A DNA stretch of 64,000 nt from Streptomyces rubrogriseus. GTDB taxonomy: Bacteria; Actinomycetota; Actinomycetes; Streptomycetales; Streptomycetaceae. The notes below the pieces were generated by a model that saw nothing but the letters and a program-made list of their open reading frames with translations, searched no databases and was not told the DNA's origin. A program made the translations under genes and the position numbers. This document shows, in pieces, positions 52,622 to 61,243 of this stretch (position 1 is the first letter of the stretch; the number at the start of each line of letters is the position of its first letter). The stretch covers positions 4,836,001 through 4,900,000 of the forward strand of contig NZ_CP116256.1 of the NCBI RefSeq assembly GCF_027947575.1, in the 5' to 3' direction.

Positions 52622-53029
52622 TCAGTCGAGGACGGCCGTGGCCTCGACCTCGACCAGATGCTCGGGCACGTCCAGTGCCGCGATGCCCAGCAGGGTGGCC
52701 GGCGCGGCCGGGGTCACTCCCAGCCGGGCGGCAGCCCGCTCGATCCCCTCCAGCAGGAGGGGCATCTTGTCCGGCGTCCAGTCGACGACGTGGACGTTCA
52801 GCTTGGCGACGTCCGCGAAGGAGGCACCGGCCGCGGCCAGGGCGGTGGCGACGTTGAGGTAGCACTGCTCGGCCTGCGCCGCCAGGTCCCCTTCGCCGAC
52901 CGTGACGCCGTCGGCGTCCCAGGCGACCTGCCCGGCGACGAAGACCAGCTTCGATCCGGACGCGATCGACACCTGTCGGTAGACGTCGATCTCGGGCAGC
53001 CCGCCGGGGTTCAACAGGGTGATGGCCAT
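52622..53029 (-). CDS. Rid-family (YjgF/RidA-like) protein lacking the catalytic arginine
   Basis: 135 residues, compact Rid fold. SKLVFVAGQVAWDADG, DVAKLNVHVVDW and LVEVEATAVLD are family blocks. RidA deaminates imines/enamines using an Arg in PAR(S/T); here the motif is PATLLG with Thr112 at that place, so it belongs to an Arg-less Rid subgroup. ATG 53029 with AAGGAGA upstream. Convergent with the oxidoreductase gene. Confidence 0.88.
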   Translation of the reverse strand: MAITLLNPGGLPEIDVYRQVSIASGSKLVFVAGQVAWDADGVTVGEGDLAAQAEQCYLNVATALAAAGASFADVAKLNVHVVDWTPDKMPLLLEGIERAAARLGVTPAAPATLLGIAALDVPEHLVEVEATAVLD

Positions 53030-53051
53030 GACGTCGGTCTCCTTGCATGTG

Positions 53052-53084
53052 CTCTCTTGTGGTTACCCGGGAACCGTAAGAGAG
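53052..53084. repeat. extended inverted repeat upstream of the Rid gene
   Basis: CTCTCTT (53052-53058) pairs with AAGAGAG (53078-53084); inside, GGTT (53061-53064) pairs with AACC (53072-53075). It lies 23-55 bases upstream of the Rid start, so it could be an operator or an mRNA hairpin. Confidence 0.5.
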
Positions 53085-53147
53085 TGACCGCCGACATGGA
53101 AGAACGCACTTTTCAGTGACTGGGGCACCCGATGGTGACCCAGCGGT

Positions 53148-53600
53148 TCAACGGCTCGCCCGACGACGCGGGGAGGCCTCGCGCGGCCGCTTCGGCACTT
53201 GACGCGCGGTGCGGAAGACGGCCAGTCGCAGGACGAGGAAGCGTACGACGGTGACGGCGACGGACGTGGTGGCGAGGACCGCGGTCTCGGCGGCGGGCGA
53301 GGCGTCGGGCCGCCGGTGCGTGAACCACAGCACGGCACCCGAGGTGACCAGGTAGCCGAGCAGGAAGAGGCCGCCCGCTGCGAGGTGCGCGCGGGCCGGT
53401 GTGGTGGCGGCGTGCCGGAACGTCAGCCGCCGGTTCGCCTCGGTGTTCAGCACCGTCAGGACGAGGAGCGAGACCAGGTTGGCGACCGCCGGGGGCGACC
53501 ACGGACGCAGCCCCCAGTAGAGGAGCGCCTGGCCCGCGGTCGACGCGACGCCGATCGCGACGAACCAGCCGACCTCCCGCGACCACACCGCGCGCCCCAC
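53148..53600 (-). CDS. GtrA-like small membrane protein
   Basis: About 150 residues from GTG 53600 (alternative GTG 53588 with GGTGGGG at seven bases). Four hydrophobic segments; EVGWFVAIGVASTAGQALLYWGLRPWSPPAVANLVSLLV with NTEANRRLTFRH fits GtrA, flippase-like partners of glycosyltransferases. The C-terminus is a basic tail (KRPREASPRRRASR). No glycosyltransferase nearby. Divergent from the TerB-like gene. Confidence 0.72.
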   Translation of the reverse strand: MGRAVWSREVGWFVAIGVASTAGQALLYWGLRPWSPPAVANLVSLLVLTVLNTEANRRLTFRHAATTPARAHLAAGGLFLLGYLVTSGAVLWFTHRRPDASPAAETAVLATTSVAVTVVRFLVLRLAVFRTARQVPKRPREASPRRRASR

Positions 53601-53779
53601 CCGTCCGATCCGTCGACGAACTCCCCGGTGGCGCAGCGTACTACGACACCACCAGGCGCTTTGCCTTTTCTTTGCCCATCGGGAACCCTGTGGTTCCCGG
53701 CCGCGTTCATCGTGGTGACCGCGGGAAATCGCGGCCGGGGACAGACCGATGGACAGCGACAGAAGCCGAGGTGGCACGA

Positions 53780-54355
53780 GTGGCGATGTGGGACAAGATC
53801 AAGGACCAGGCCAAGACCTTCCAGCAGTCCCAGGGCACTCGGGGAGCGAGCGGATCCGGCCAGGGCTCGCACGGACCCGCGGGGGGCGGCAGGTCGGGCT
53901 CGTCCTCCGGCGGTTCCAAGGCCCAGCTGATCGGGATGTTCAAGTCCCAGCTCGCCTCGGCCAAGAACGAGCTGAAGAGCGGCGCCTACCGGGACGCCAG
54001 CATGGCCATGTGCGCGCTGGTCGCCGCCGCGGACGGCCGGGTGGAGCCGGCCGAGCGGCAGCGCGTGGAGGAGCTGATCGTCTCCAACGAGGTGCTGCAG
54101 AACTTCCCGGCGGACCAGCTCCGCCAGCGGTTCAACCAGCACGTGGACCGGCTCCTCGCCAACTTCGAGCAGGGGAAGGCCGAGGCACTCCAGGTCATCG
54201 CCAAGGCCGCCAAGAAGCCCGCGGAGGCCCGTGCGGTCGTGCAGACCGGCATGGTGGTCGCCGGGGCCGACGGATCCTTCGAGCCGTCCGAGCAGTACGC
54301 GATCCGCGAGGCGTGCACCGCGCTGAACATCCCGCCCTCGGAGTTCGGCGTCTGA
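53780..54355 (+). CDS. TerB-family tellurite-resistance-like protein
   Basis: About 191 residues. A Gly/Ser-rich linker (residues 20-47), then a TerB helical domain with acidic metal-type repeats: ALVAAADGRVEPAERQRVEELI and VVAGADGSFEPSEQYAIREAC. GTG 53780 has GAGG at eight bases; ATG 53786 is the alternative. Cytosolic. Found alone, without other ter genes. Its TGA stop abuts that of the convergent CGNR gene in a TGATCA palindrome. Confidence 0.88.
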   Translation: MAMWDKIKDQAKTFQQSQGTRGASGSGQGSHGPAGGGRSGSSSGGSKAQLIGMFKSQLASAKNELKSGAYRDASMAMCALVAAADGRVEPAERQRVEELIVSNEVLQNFPADQLRQRFNQHVDRLLANFEQGKAEALQVIAKAAKKPAEARAVVQTGMVVAGADGSFEPSEQYAIREACTALNIPPSEFGV

Positions 54356-54979
54356 TCACCCGTCGGCCCGGCGCCGGTGCGCCGCTACCCGCTCCCGGGT
54401 CGCGCAGCGACGTGAGCAGTAGCGGCGTTCCGGACCGCTGCCCTGGGCGATGAAGACGTTCCGGCAGCTACCGGAGGCGCAGCTCCTGCCGGGTGGGCGT
54501 TGGCGGTCCCAGACCAGGACCGTCAACGCCAGGCAGGACGAGGCCAGGAACCACTCCGGCCAGGGTGCGTCGTCGGCACGGTCGAGGTGCGGGTGCCAAG
54601 GAGTTCCGCCCCCGTGGGACGTCAGGCGCAGGCGCCCCGTGTGTGCGCCGAGGAGGCGGTTCAGGACGTGCGCGGCGGCGTCGGCGGACTCCGCCGCGAA
54701 GACGTCCCGCAGCAGGGCGGCGGCCTCGCGCATCCCCTCCACGTCACGGGCGGTGAGGTCGAGGGGCTCCTTCTCGCCGTAGGCGCGCAGCACCTCGGCG
54801 ACCGCGTCGGGGGCGGGGCCCCCGCCGACCCCGGAAGGGCCCCCGGCGAGCACGTTGACCAGGGCGGCGGTGCGCCGCGCCGTGGACAGTACGGAGTGTC
54901 TCGTGGACCAGTCGGGGTCGTGGACGCCGGCGTCCGCATCGGCGCCGTGAGGAATGGGCACGGGCCGAATGTAACGCAT
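54356..54979 (-). CDS. CGNR zinc-finger regulator (ABATE domain)
   Basis: 207 residues. N-terminal ABATE domain and C-terminal CGNR-type zinc finger: SCASGSCRNVFIAQGSGPERRYCSRRCATRERVAAHR, with Cys pairs and Ser replacing Gly in the usual CG(N)R. Streptomyces proteins of this type are probable DNA-binding regulators. ATG 54979; no ribosome binding site, so possibly leaderless. Its start lies 11 bases from the divergent MFS start, so it probably regulates that gene. Confidence 0.85.
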   Translation of the reverse strand: MRYIRPVPIPHGADADAGVHDPDWSTRHSVLSTARRTAALVNVLAGGPSGVGGGPAPDAVAEVLRAYGEKEPLDLTARDVEGMREAAALLRDVFAAESADAAAHVLNRLLGAHTGRLRLTSHGGGTPWHPHLDRADDAPWPEWFLASSCLALTVLVWDRQRPPGRSCASGSCRNVFIAQGSGPERRYCSRRCATRERVAAHRRRADG

Positions 54980-54990
54980 ATTGCGGAGTT

Positions 54991-56181
54991 TTGAGTTACC
55001 TCCGTAACGTCTTCCTGGTGCCGAAGGGTTACTCACTACGCTTCTATCTGACCGCGGCGACGGCGGCGCGCGCCGGGGACGAGATGTCCGGACCGGCGCT
55101 GCTGCTGGCGGGCCTCGCCGTCACCGGTTCGACGACCGACGCGTCGGCGCTGCTCGCGGGCATCACGGTCTCCGCCGCGGTCGGCGGACCGCTGCTCGGG
55201 GCGCTCCTGGACCGGGCGCGGCGACCGGGTCGCCTGCTGGCGGGCGCGCTCGCCCTGTACGCGGCGGGGCTGCTGGTGATCCTCGCCGGGCTCGGCCGCC
55301 TCCCCATGACCTGCACCCTCCCGCTCGCGGTGCTCACGGGGCTGCTGGGCCCGGCACTGTCGGGCGGCTGGACCGCCCAACTCCCCCACGTGGCGGTGGA
55401 CGCGCGGCTGCCCCGGGCCAACGCCCTGGACGCGATGACCTTCGGCGTGGCGAGCCTGGCCGGTCCGGCCCTGGCCGGGGGTGTGGCCGTACTGCTGGGA
55501 GCCCCCTCGGCGGTCGCGGTCTCCGCGGCCCTGATCACGGCGGCCGTGCCCGCCGCCTGGCGGTTGCCCGCACGCGGCGCCCCGGACCGGGACACCCGGC
55601 CGGCCCCGGTGACCGGCGCCCTCGCCGCCGGGTTCCGGATCGTCCTGCGGCGCCCGCTCCTGGCCCGGGCGACCTTCACCTCGGTCGCCTCCTGCGCCGC
55701 CCAGGGCATGCTGACGGCCTGCGTTCCGCTCCTCGGCGCACAGTGGCTCGGCGCGGCCGGGCACGGCGTTCTGCTGTTCTCCGGCGCGGCGGTGTCCGCC
55801 CTGGCGGCCAACGCCGTCCTCGCACGACGTCCGCTCGCCCTCGCCCCCGACAGGGTCGTCCGGGCGGGAGCCCTGGTCCAGGCGGTCGCGCTGGCGCTGG
55901 CGGCGACGGGCCTGCCGGTGGCGCTGGTGGTCGCCGTGCTTCTCCTCGGCGTCGGCGAGGGCCCCCAGCTCACCGCGCTGTTCGCGGTACGCCACCGGGA
56001 GGCCCCGGAGCATCTGCGGGGCCAGGTCTTCACCACCGGGGCGAGCCTCAAGATCACCGCGTTCGCCCTGGGCGTGGCCGTCGCAGGACCCCTCGCCACG
56101 TGGTCCCTGCCGGGCACGCTGGCGCTGGCGGCGGGGACGGCGGCGGGCGGGGCGCTGGCCCTCGGCCGGGAAAGGGTTTGA
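54991..56181 (+). CDS. MFS transporter, DitE/NarK-like efflux type
   Basis: About 396 residues, 10-12 helices, with the family fragments GAMLDRARRPGRLL-like (LGALLDRARRPGRLLAGALALY) and LPRANALDAMTFGVASLAGPALAGG. The TTG at 54991 is listed; a GTG at 55018 (VPKGYSLRF) is the alternative, with no good ribosome binding site for either. Divergent from the CGNR regulator; the substrate is unknown. Confidence 0.82.
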   Translation: MSYLRNVFLVPKGYSLRFYLTAATAARAGDEMSGPALLLAGLAVTGSTTDASALLAGITVSAAVGGPLLGALLDRARRPGRLLAGALALYAAGLLVILAGLGRLPMTCTLPLAVLTGLLGPALSGGWTAQLPHVAVDARLPRANALDAMTFGVASLAGPALAGGVAVLLGAPSAVAVSAALITAAVPAAWRLPARGAPDRDTRPAPVTGALAAGFRIVLRRPLLARATFTSVASCAAQGMLTACVPLLGAQWLGAAGHGVLLFSGAAVSALAANAVLARRPLALAPDRVVRAGALVQAVALALAATGLPVALVVAVLLLGVGEGPQLTALFAVRHREAPEHLRGQVFTTGASLKITAFALGVAVAGPLATWSLPGTLALAAGTAAGGALALGRERV

Positions 56182-56205
56182 CGGCCGTCCGCGTCGAAGG
56201 GTCGG

Positions 56206-57122
56206 ATGAGGGCCATGAGTTCAGGGCAGACGCATCCGGACCGGTGCCGCGTCGACGACCGTCTGGTACGGAGCCTGGTCGACGGGCAGTTCCCGCGCTG
56301 GTCGGGCCTGCCCGTCGAACGCTTCCCCTCCGGCGGCACGGTCAACGCGATGTACCGGCTGGGCGAGGACATGGTCGTACGGCTGCCGCTGATCGCGGGC
56401 GGCGCGGCGGACGTGGCGACGGAGCGGGCGTGGCTGCCGCGGCTGTCGCCCCTGCTGCCCACCGCGGTGCCCGAGGTGCTGGCGGAAGGAGTGCCGGGCG
56501 ACGGGTACCCCTGGCCCTGGTCGGTCTACCGGTGGCTGCCCGGGGAGATCCCCGAGGCGGGAGCGCTGACCGATCCCGTGCGGCTGGCGGAGGATCTGGC
56601 CGCCTTCGTGGCGGCGATGCGCGGCATCTCCCTGCCCGACGCGCCGAAGGCGTACCGCGGTGGACCGCTCACCACGCTCGACACGCCGACGCGGGCCGCG
56701 CTCGACGAACTGCGCGCCCTCCCCGAAGAGGACGTCGACTGCGACGCGCTGACCGCCGTGTGGCAGGACGCGCTGCTCGCGCCGGCTGGGAGGGGCCGCC
56801 CGGTTGGCTGCACGCGGACCTGATGCCGGGCAATCTGCTGGTGAGCGGAGGCAGGCTGTCCGCGGTGATCGACTTCGGCTGCATGGGGGTGGGCGATCCG
56901 GCCTGCGACCTCTTCCCGGCGTGGAATCTGCTGCCGCCCGGCGCGAGGAGGGTCTTCCGCGAGGCGCTCGGCGTGGACGACGCGACCTGGCGGCGCGGCC
57001 GGGGCCGCACCCTGTCCCAGGCTCTGATCGCCCTGCCGTACTACCGCAAGACCAACCCCGCGATGGCGGGCAACGCCCGGCACGTGATCCGGGCGGTACT
57101 GGCGGAGGCGGAGGGCCGCTAG
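56206..57122 (+). pseudogene. aminoglycoside phosphotransferase-family kinase with a one-base frameshift
   Basis: The first frame (56206-56823) gives the N-lobe and hinge of an APH-fold small-molecule kinase (NAMYRLGEDMVVRLPL, WSVYRWLPGEIP) and then goes out of frame at CCGGCTGGGAGG. The next frame from about 56787 continues with the catalytic block WLHADLMPGNLLV, IDFGCMGVGDPACDLFPAWN and the C-terminus to 57122. Restoring one C (GCC TGG GAG) joins them. Either a real pseudogene or a read error at a GC run. No homology to a specific resistance determinant can be claimed. Confidence 0.83.
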
Positions 57123-57155
57123 GGCAGCGCGCCGCCCTCCGCCGGGTCCACCTGC

Positions 57156-58634
57156 CTACGGCGCGATCCCCACACCCTCGATCCTGCTCCACGCCCGCTC
57201 CTGCGCGGCCGTCATGGCGGGCCAGGCAAGACCGCCCGGCCGGGGCCGCACCCGGGCGGCGTACGGAGCGGGATGGAAGCCGGGGTCGTAGAGACAACCC
57301 TCCGCGTACCTGGCGTCGAAGGCGGGACAGGAGTCGGCGATCGAGCGCGGGCTCGGCCTGCGGCCGGTGCGCACCCAGGAGTCCAGCGCGGAGATCGAGG
57401 TGGCGTACTCGGAGTCGCTCAGGGAGCTGTGCTCGTGTTCCCGTGTGAAGGTCTGGACGAGGTTCCGGTCCCGGCCGGCACCGCGGAGGGTGGCGCGGTA
57501 GGCCGCCTCGTGCTCCACGAACGCCGTCGGGTCGTCGATGGCGTGCAGGGTGAGGACGGGCAGGGAGACCCGGCCGGTGAGGTCGCTGTCCCAGGACAGG
57601 TCGCGCCGTGCGGTGGGGTCGACCGAGAAGCGCTCGACGCCCGCGTTCAGCGCCTTGTCGTCGTGCGAACCCGAGTAGCGCACTCCCCGGTTGCTCCAGG
57701 GGTTCCGCCCGCCGAGCCGGTTGGTCACGATGTCCCGGAACGTGAAGGTGGCGAACCGCAGATGGGATTCCAGGGTGCGCTCGGGGATGCCGGTGACGGC
57801 GAGGATGTCGTCGAGGTTGCGCTGCTGCGCCCGGGTCCGGTCCGCCGGTTCGGAGGCGTAGCCCGTGCACTCCTGGAGCCGGGCGCGCAGCCCCGCGGTC
57901 GTCATCGTGGAGCCGGGACGCAGGCCCTGCCACAGCGGGTACTGCGGCTCGGTGGGGCGCGGGTGGTTGTGGCAGTAGTACTGGTAGACCACCCGCAGGT
58001 CCACGCGGTAGTCGTAGCCGCGCGAACCGCCGCCTAGCACGCCGTTGGTCAGCAGCACACCGTCGTAGGCGCCGGGGCGCCGGCCGTAGGTCTCGGCGAC
58101 CTTGGCGGCGACGTTCCCGCCCCAGGACTGGCCGTGCAGGTAGGTGTGTTCGGGCCGGCCGAACCGGTCGGTGAACAGGCGGCGCACGTTGTCGGTGTCG
58201 GCGGCCGCCATGCGGGCCCCGTAGCCGCCGCGCCGGTAGGAGGAGGCGGCCCAGGCGTATCCCTGGTCGACCATCACCGCCCAGCGTTCCAGGTCCTCGG
58301 TGCTGCGTGCGGGGTCCGAGGCGTCGCCGAGGTCGGGGCCGCCGTGCGCGTGCACGACGAGGGAGCCGTTCCAGCGGTGGGGCACGGCCATCGTGTAGTA
58401 GGCGCCGTCCGCGTCCTGGCCGGTGTAGCAGGTGGCCTTTTCCGCGAGGGCGGGCGGGCAGTCGGCGACCGACGGCTGTCCGGCCGTGGGCTCTCCGGCC
58501 TCCCGGGCGGGGGCGGCGGAGACGTTGCCGAGGGTGCCGAGGAAGACGGCGGCGAGCGCGGCGGCCACCACCGCCGGGCGGCTTCTGCGGTGGGTGGGCC
58601 GGGTGTCGTGCGCGGGAGCGGGGGGTGTGGTCAA
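57156..58634 (-). CDS. secreted alpha/beta hydrolase
   Basis: 492 residues. Signal peptide to about residue 42. Nucleophile elbow GQSWGG, acid in LTLHAIDDPTAFVEH, and His in REHEHSSLSDSEY. HAHGGPD near residue 95 is a probable oxyanion loop. TTG start at 58634 (rc of CAA) with GGAG at eight bases. Function could be a lipase, peptidase or polysaccharide esterase. Divergent from the alginate-lyase-like gene. Confidence 0.83.
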   Translation of the reverse strand: MTTPPAPAHDTRPTHRRSRPAVVAAALAAVFLGTLGNVSAAPAREAGEPTAGQPSVADCPPALAEKATCYTGQDADGAYYTMAVPHRWNGSLVVHAHGGPDLGDASDPARSTEDLERWAVMVDQGYAWAASSYRRGGYGARMAAADTDNVRRLFTDRFGRPEHTYLHGQSWGGNVAAKVAETYGRRPGAYDGVLLTNGVLGGGSRGYDYRVDLRVVYQYYCHNHPRPTEPQYPLWQGLRPGSTMTTAGLRARLQECTGYASEPADRTRAQQRNLDDILAVTGIPERTLESHLRFATFTFRDIVTNRLGGRNPWSNRGVRYSGSHDDKALNAGVERFSVDPTARRDLSWDSDLTGRVSLPVLTLHAIDDPTAFVEHEAAYRATLRGAGRDRNLVQTFTREHEHSSLSDSEYATSISALDSWVRTGRRPSPRSIADSCPAFDARYAEGCLYDPGFHPAPYAARVRPRPGGLAWPAMTAAQERAWSRIEGVGIAP

Positions 58635-58795
58635 GGTGCGGCTCCTGTACGTGCTGCTGCGGGCCGGCGCGAAGTTGCGCTGCGAGCGGGGATGTTAGGA
58701 ATCCCCCCGATCCGGAGCCACCCCTTCGGCCGTTGCGTTCATAGTGTTCGCCGAGCCGCGCTCGCCCGGAACTCCGCGCGTTCCTGCGTGGCCTC

Positions 58796-58844
58796 TTGAC
58801 GCCCCATTGGTCTCTACCTATCGTCACCGCCCAGTCGAACGTTC
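58796..58844 (+). promoter_or_regulatory. upstream region of the alginate-lyase-like gene
   Basis: TTGACG at 58796-58801 is a possible -35, with TACCTA at 58815 a weak -10. GAACGTTC (58837-58844) is a perfect palindrome; AACGTTCA recurs 18 bases downstream. The 256-base region is shared with the divergent hydrolase gene; I see no gene in it. Confidence 0.4.
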
Positions 58845-58890
58845 AGAACAACACTCAACGTTCACATACACGAACGGATGGACCCCCCAC

Positions 58891-60108
58891 ATGTCCTCTG
58901 CTCCCCCGCGCCGGCACCGCAGATCCCGCGCCGTCCTCCTCGCCACCCTCACCGCCGCGCTCACCGGCGCCCTGTTGACCGGGCCCGGCTCGGCCATCCC
59001 CCGCGCGGACGCCGCACCGGCCGCGTTCACGCACCCCGGAGTCACCGTCTCCCAGGGTCAACTCGACTTCGCCCGCGCCAAGGTCGACGCCGGGGCCCAG
59101 CCCTGGAAGGGCGCCTTCGACCAGATGATGGCGAGCCGGTACGCCGACCTGAACCGCACCCCGAAGCCCCGCGCGGTGGTCGAGTGCGGTTCCTACTCCA
59201 ACCCGAACTACGGCTGCACCGACGAGCGCGAGGACGCGATCGCGGCCTACACCAACGCGCTGGCCTGGTACTTCACTCGGGACGAGAGGTACGCTCGCAA
59301 GTCCATCGAGCTGATGGACGCCTGGTCCGCCGTGCTCCGGGACCACACCAACAGCAACGCGCCGCTGCAGACCGGGTGGGCCGGGTCCTCCTGGCCCAAG
59401 GCCGCCGAGATCATCAAGTACACGTACGGCGGCACCTGGGCGAACTCCGGCCGCTTCGCCACCATGCTCCGCGACGTCTACCTGCCCGAGATCATCAACG
59501 GCTCCAACTCCAACGGCAACTGGGAGCTGACGATGACGGAGGCCGCCGTCGGCATCTCCGTCTTCCTGGAGGACAAGGCCTCCTACGACAAGGCCATGGC
59601 CAGGTTCCGCACCCGCACGGCCGCGTACGTGTACCTGAACTCCGACGGAGAGCTGCCGAAGACCGTGCCGAGCCAGCACCTCGACACCCGGGACAAGATC
59701 GTCAAGTACTGGCAGGGCCAGTCCACCTTCGTCACCGGCCTCACCCAGGAGACCTGCCGGGACTTCACCCACACCGGGTACGGCATCTCGTCCGTCTCGC
59801 ACGTCGCCGAGACCAGCCGGATCCAGGGCCAGGACCTGTACGGCACCGACGTCGGCGAGCGACTGCGGCAGGCGCTCGGCTTCCAGGCCAAGTACCAGCA
59901 GGGCGCCGCCGTGCCGAGCTGGCTGTGCGGGGGCGAGGTGGATCTCGGCCTGGGCCCGGTGACCGAGGTCGGCTACAACGCCCTGCACAACCGCCTCGGG
60001 TTCGCCATGACCAACACCCAGGCCCTGACCGAGCGCACCCGCCCCTCCGGCACGAACAACCTCTTCGTCGCCTGGGAGACCCTCACCCACGGCGACAACC
60101 CCGCGTAG
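58891..60108 (+). CDS. secreted alginate lyase-family protein
   Basis: 405 residues with a long signal peptide (basic RRHRRSR, hydrophobic core, AADAAPAA). The body matches the alginate lyase/PL5-like (alpha/alpha)-toroid family: SYSNPNYGCTDEREDAIAAYTNALAWYFTRDERYARKSIELMDAWSAVL and TGWAGSSWPKAAEIIKY, NGNWELTMTEAAVGISVF. Extracellular polyuronate degradation is the likely role; the substrate may also be another uronic polymer. ATG 58891 has only a weak ribosome binding site. Downstream terminator at 60116. Confidence 0.85.
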   Translation: MSSAPPRRHRRSRAVLLATLTAALTGALLTGPGSAIPRADAAPAAFTHPGVTVSQGQLDFARAKVDAGAQPWKGAFDQMMASRYADLNRTPKPRAVVECGSYSNPNYGCTDEREDAIAAYTNALAWYFTRDERYARKSIELMDAWSAVLRDHTNSNAPLQTGWAGSSWPKAAEIIKYTYGGTWANSGRFATMLRDVYLPEIINGSNSNGNWELTMTEAAVGISVFLEDKASYDKAMARFRTRTAAYVYLNSDGELPKTVPSQHLDTRDKIVKYWQGQSTFVTGLTQETCRDFTHTGYGISSVSHVAETSRIQGQDLYGTDVGERLRQALGFQAKYQQGAAVPSWLCGGEVDLGLGPVTEVGYNALHNRLGFAMTNTQALTERTRPSGTNNLFVAWETLTHGDNPA

Positions 60109-60115
60109 GGCCTGT

Positions 60116-60140
60116 CTGACGCGGGCCGACGCCCGGTCAG
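60116..60140. terminator. small terminator between the alginate-lyase-like gene and paaE
   Basis: CTGAC/GTCAG outer arms with GGGC/GCCC inside, overlapping the paaE stop. Weaker than the others in the window but placed between convergent genes. Confidence 0.5.
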
Positions 60141-61243
60141 CTGTCGTAGTCCACGGTCAGCTTCTCGGAGACCGGGTACGACTGGCAGGTCAGGACGTAG
60201 CCCGCGTCGACCTCGGCGGTTTCCAGCGCGTAGTTGCGGCGCATGTCGACACTGCCGTCGGTGACCAGGGCCCGGCAGGTCCCGCAGACCCCGCCCTTGC
60301 AGGCGAAGGGCAGGTCGGGGCGGGTCTGCTGGGCCCCGTCGAGCACCGACCGCTCCCGGGAGAGCGAGGCGGTCGTCGAGCGGCCGTCCAGGGTGATGGT
60401 GACCTCGCTGACGGGTCCTTCGGGGCCGCTCTCCTCGTGGCGCACCTCCCGCACGGGCTCGTCGTCGGCGTAGAACAGCTCCCGGTGGACGCGCTCCGCC
60501 GGGACGCCGAGGCCGGCCAGGACCTGCTGGGCGTCGGCCACCATGCCCTGCGGTCCGCACAGCCACCAGTGATCTGCCCGCTCCACGTCCACCAGGGAGC
60601 CGACGAGCGCCGCGAGCCGTCCGGCGTCCAGGCGGCCGGAGAGCACCTCGGCCTCGCGGGGCTCGCGGGAGAGCACGTGGGCGAGGTGGAAGCGGGTCGG
60701 GTGGAGGTCCTTCAGGTCGGCCAGCTCGTCGGCGAACATCACCGTGTCCGTGCGGCGGTTGCCGTAGAAGAGGGTGACGGTGGAGCGGTCGTCGGCGGCG
60801 AGCACCGACTCGGCGATGGAGACCATGGGCGTGATGCCCGAACCGGCCGCGACCAGGACGTGGTGGCCGGGGGTGGTCAGGTCGGGCGTGAAGAGGCCGG
60901 TGGGCGCCATCACCTCGACGGTGTCGCCCGGACGCACCTCGTCGACCAGCCACGCCGAGAACAGTCCGCCCGGCACCACGCGGACCCCGATGCGCGGCGC
61001 CGAACCGGCCGGTGCGCAGATCGAGTAGGAGCGGCGCTCGTCCCGGCCGTCCACCTCGCGCCGCAGGGTGAGCGACTGGCCGGGCGCGAAGACGAACTCC
61101 CCGGCCAGCTCGTCGGGGATCTCGAAACTCACGGCCGCCGCGTCCGCGCACAGCCGCTCGACGGCCGCGACGCGCAGACGGTGGAAGGCGGGCCGGCGGC
61201 GGGTGCGCACCGGGGCCGCCGGGACGGGGGCGGTCGGGGCCAT
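60137..61243 (-). CDS. paaE: PaaE, phenylacetyl-CoA epoxidase reductase
   Basis: 368 residues. FAD domain RRSYSICAPAG, NAD(P) domain (AAGSGITPMVSIAESVLA, WWLCGPQGMV), C-terminal plant-type 2Fe-2S ferredoxin (FACKGGVCGTCRALV ... LTCQSY). It passes electrons from NADPH to the PaaABC oxygenase. ATG 61243 with GGAG; it overlaps the paaD stop. Confidence 0.96.
   Translation of the reverse strand: MAPTAPVPAAPVRTRRRPAFHRLRVAAVERLCADAAAVSFEIPDELAGEFVFAPGQSLTLRREVDGRDERRSYSICAPAGSAPRIGVRVVPGGLFSAWLVDEVRPGDTVEVMAPTGLFTPDLTTPGHHVLVAAGSGITPMVSIAESVLAADDRSTVTLFYGNRRTDTVMFADELADLKDLHPTRFHLAHVLSREPREAEVLSGRLDAGRLAALVGSLVDVERADHWWLCGPQGMVADAQQVLAGLGVPAERVHRELFYADDEPVREVRHEESGPEGPVSEVTITLDGRSTTASLSRERSVLDGAQQTRPDLPFACKGGVCGTCRALVTDGSVDMRRNYALETAEVDAGYVLTCQSYPVSEKLTVDYDS

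Noticed and set aside
53084..53119. Twelve-codon plus-strand frame GTG...TGA (VTADMEERTFQ) between the Rid and GtrA genes
   Set aside because: Too short, no promoter or ribosome binding site and nothing downstream on the same strand for it to lead into.
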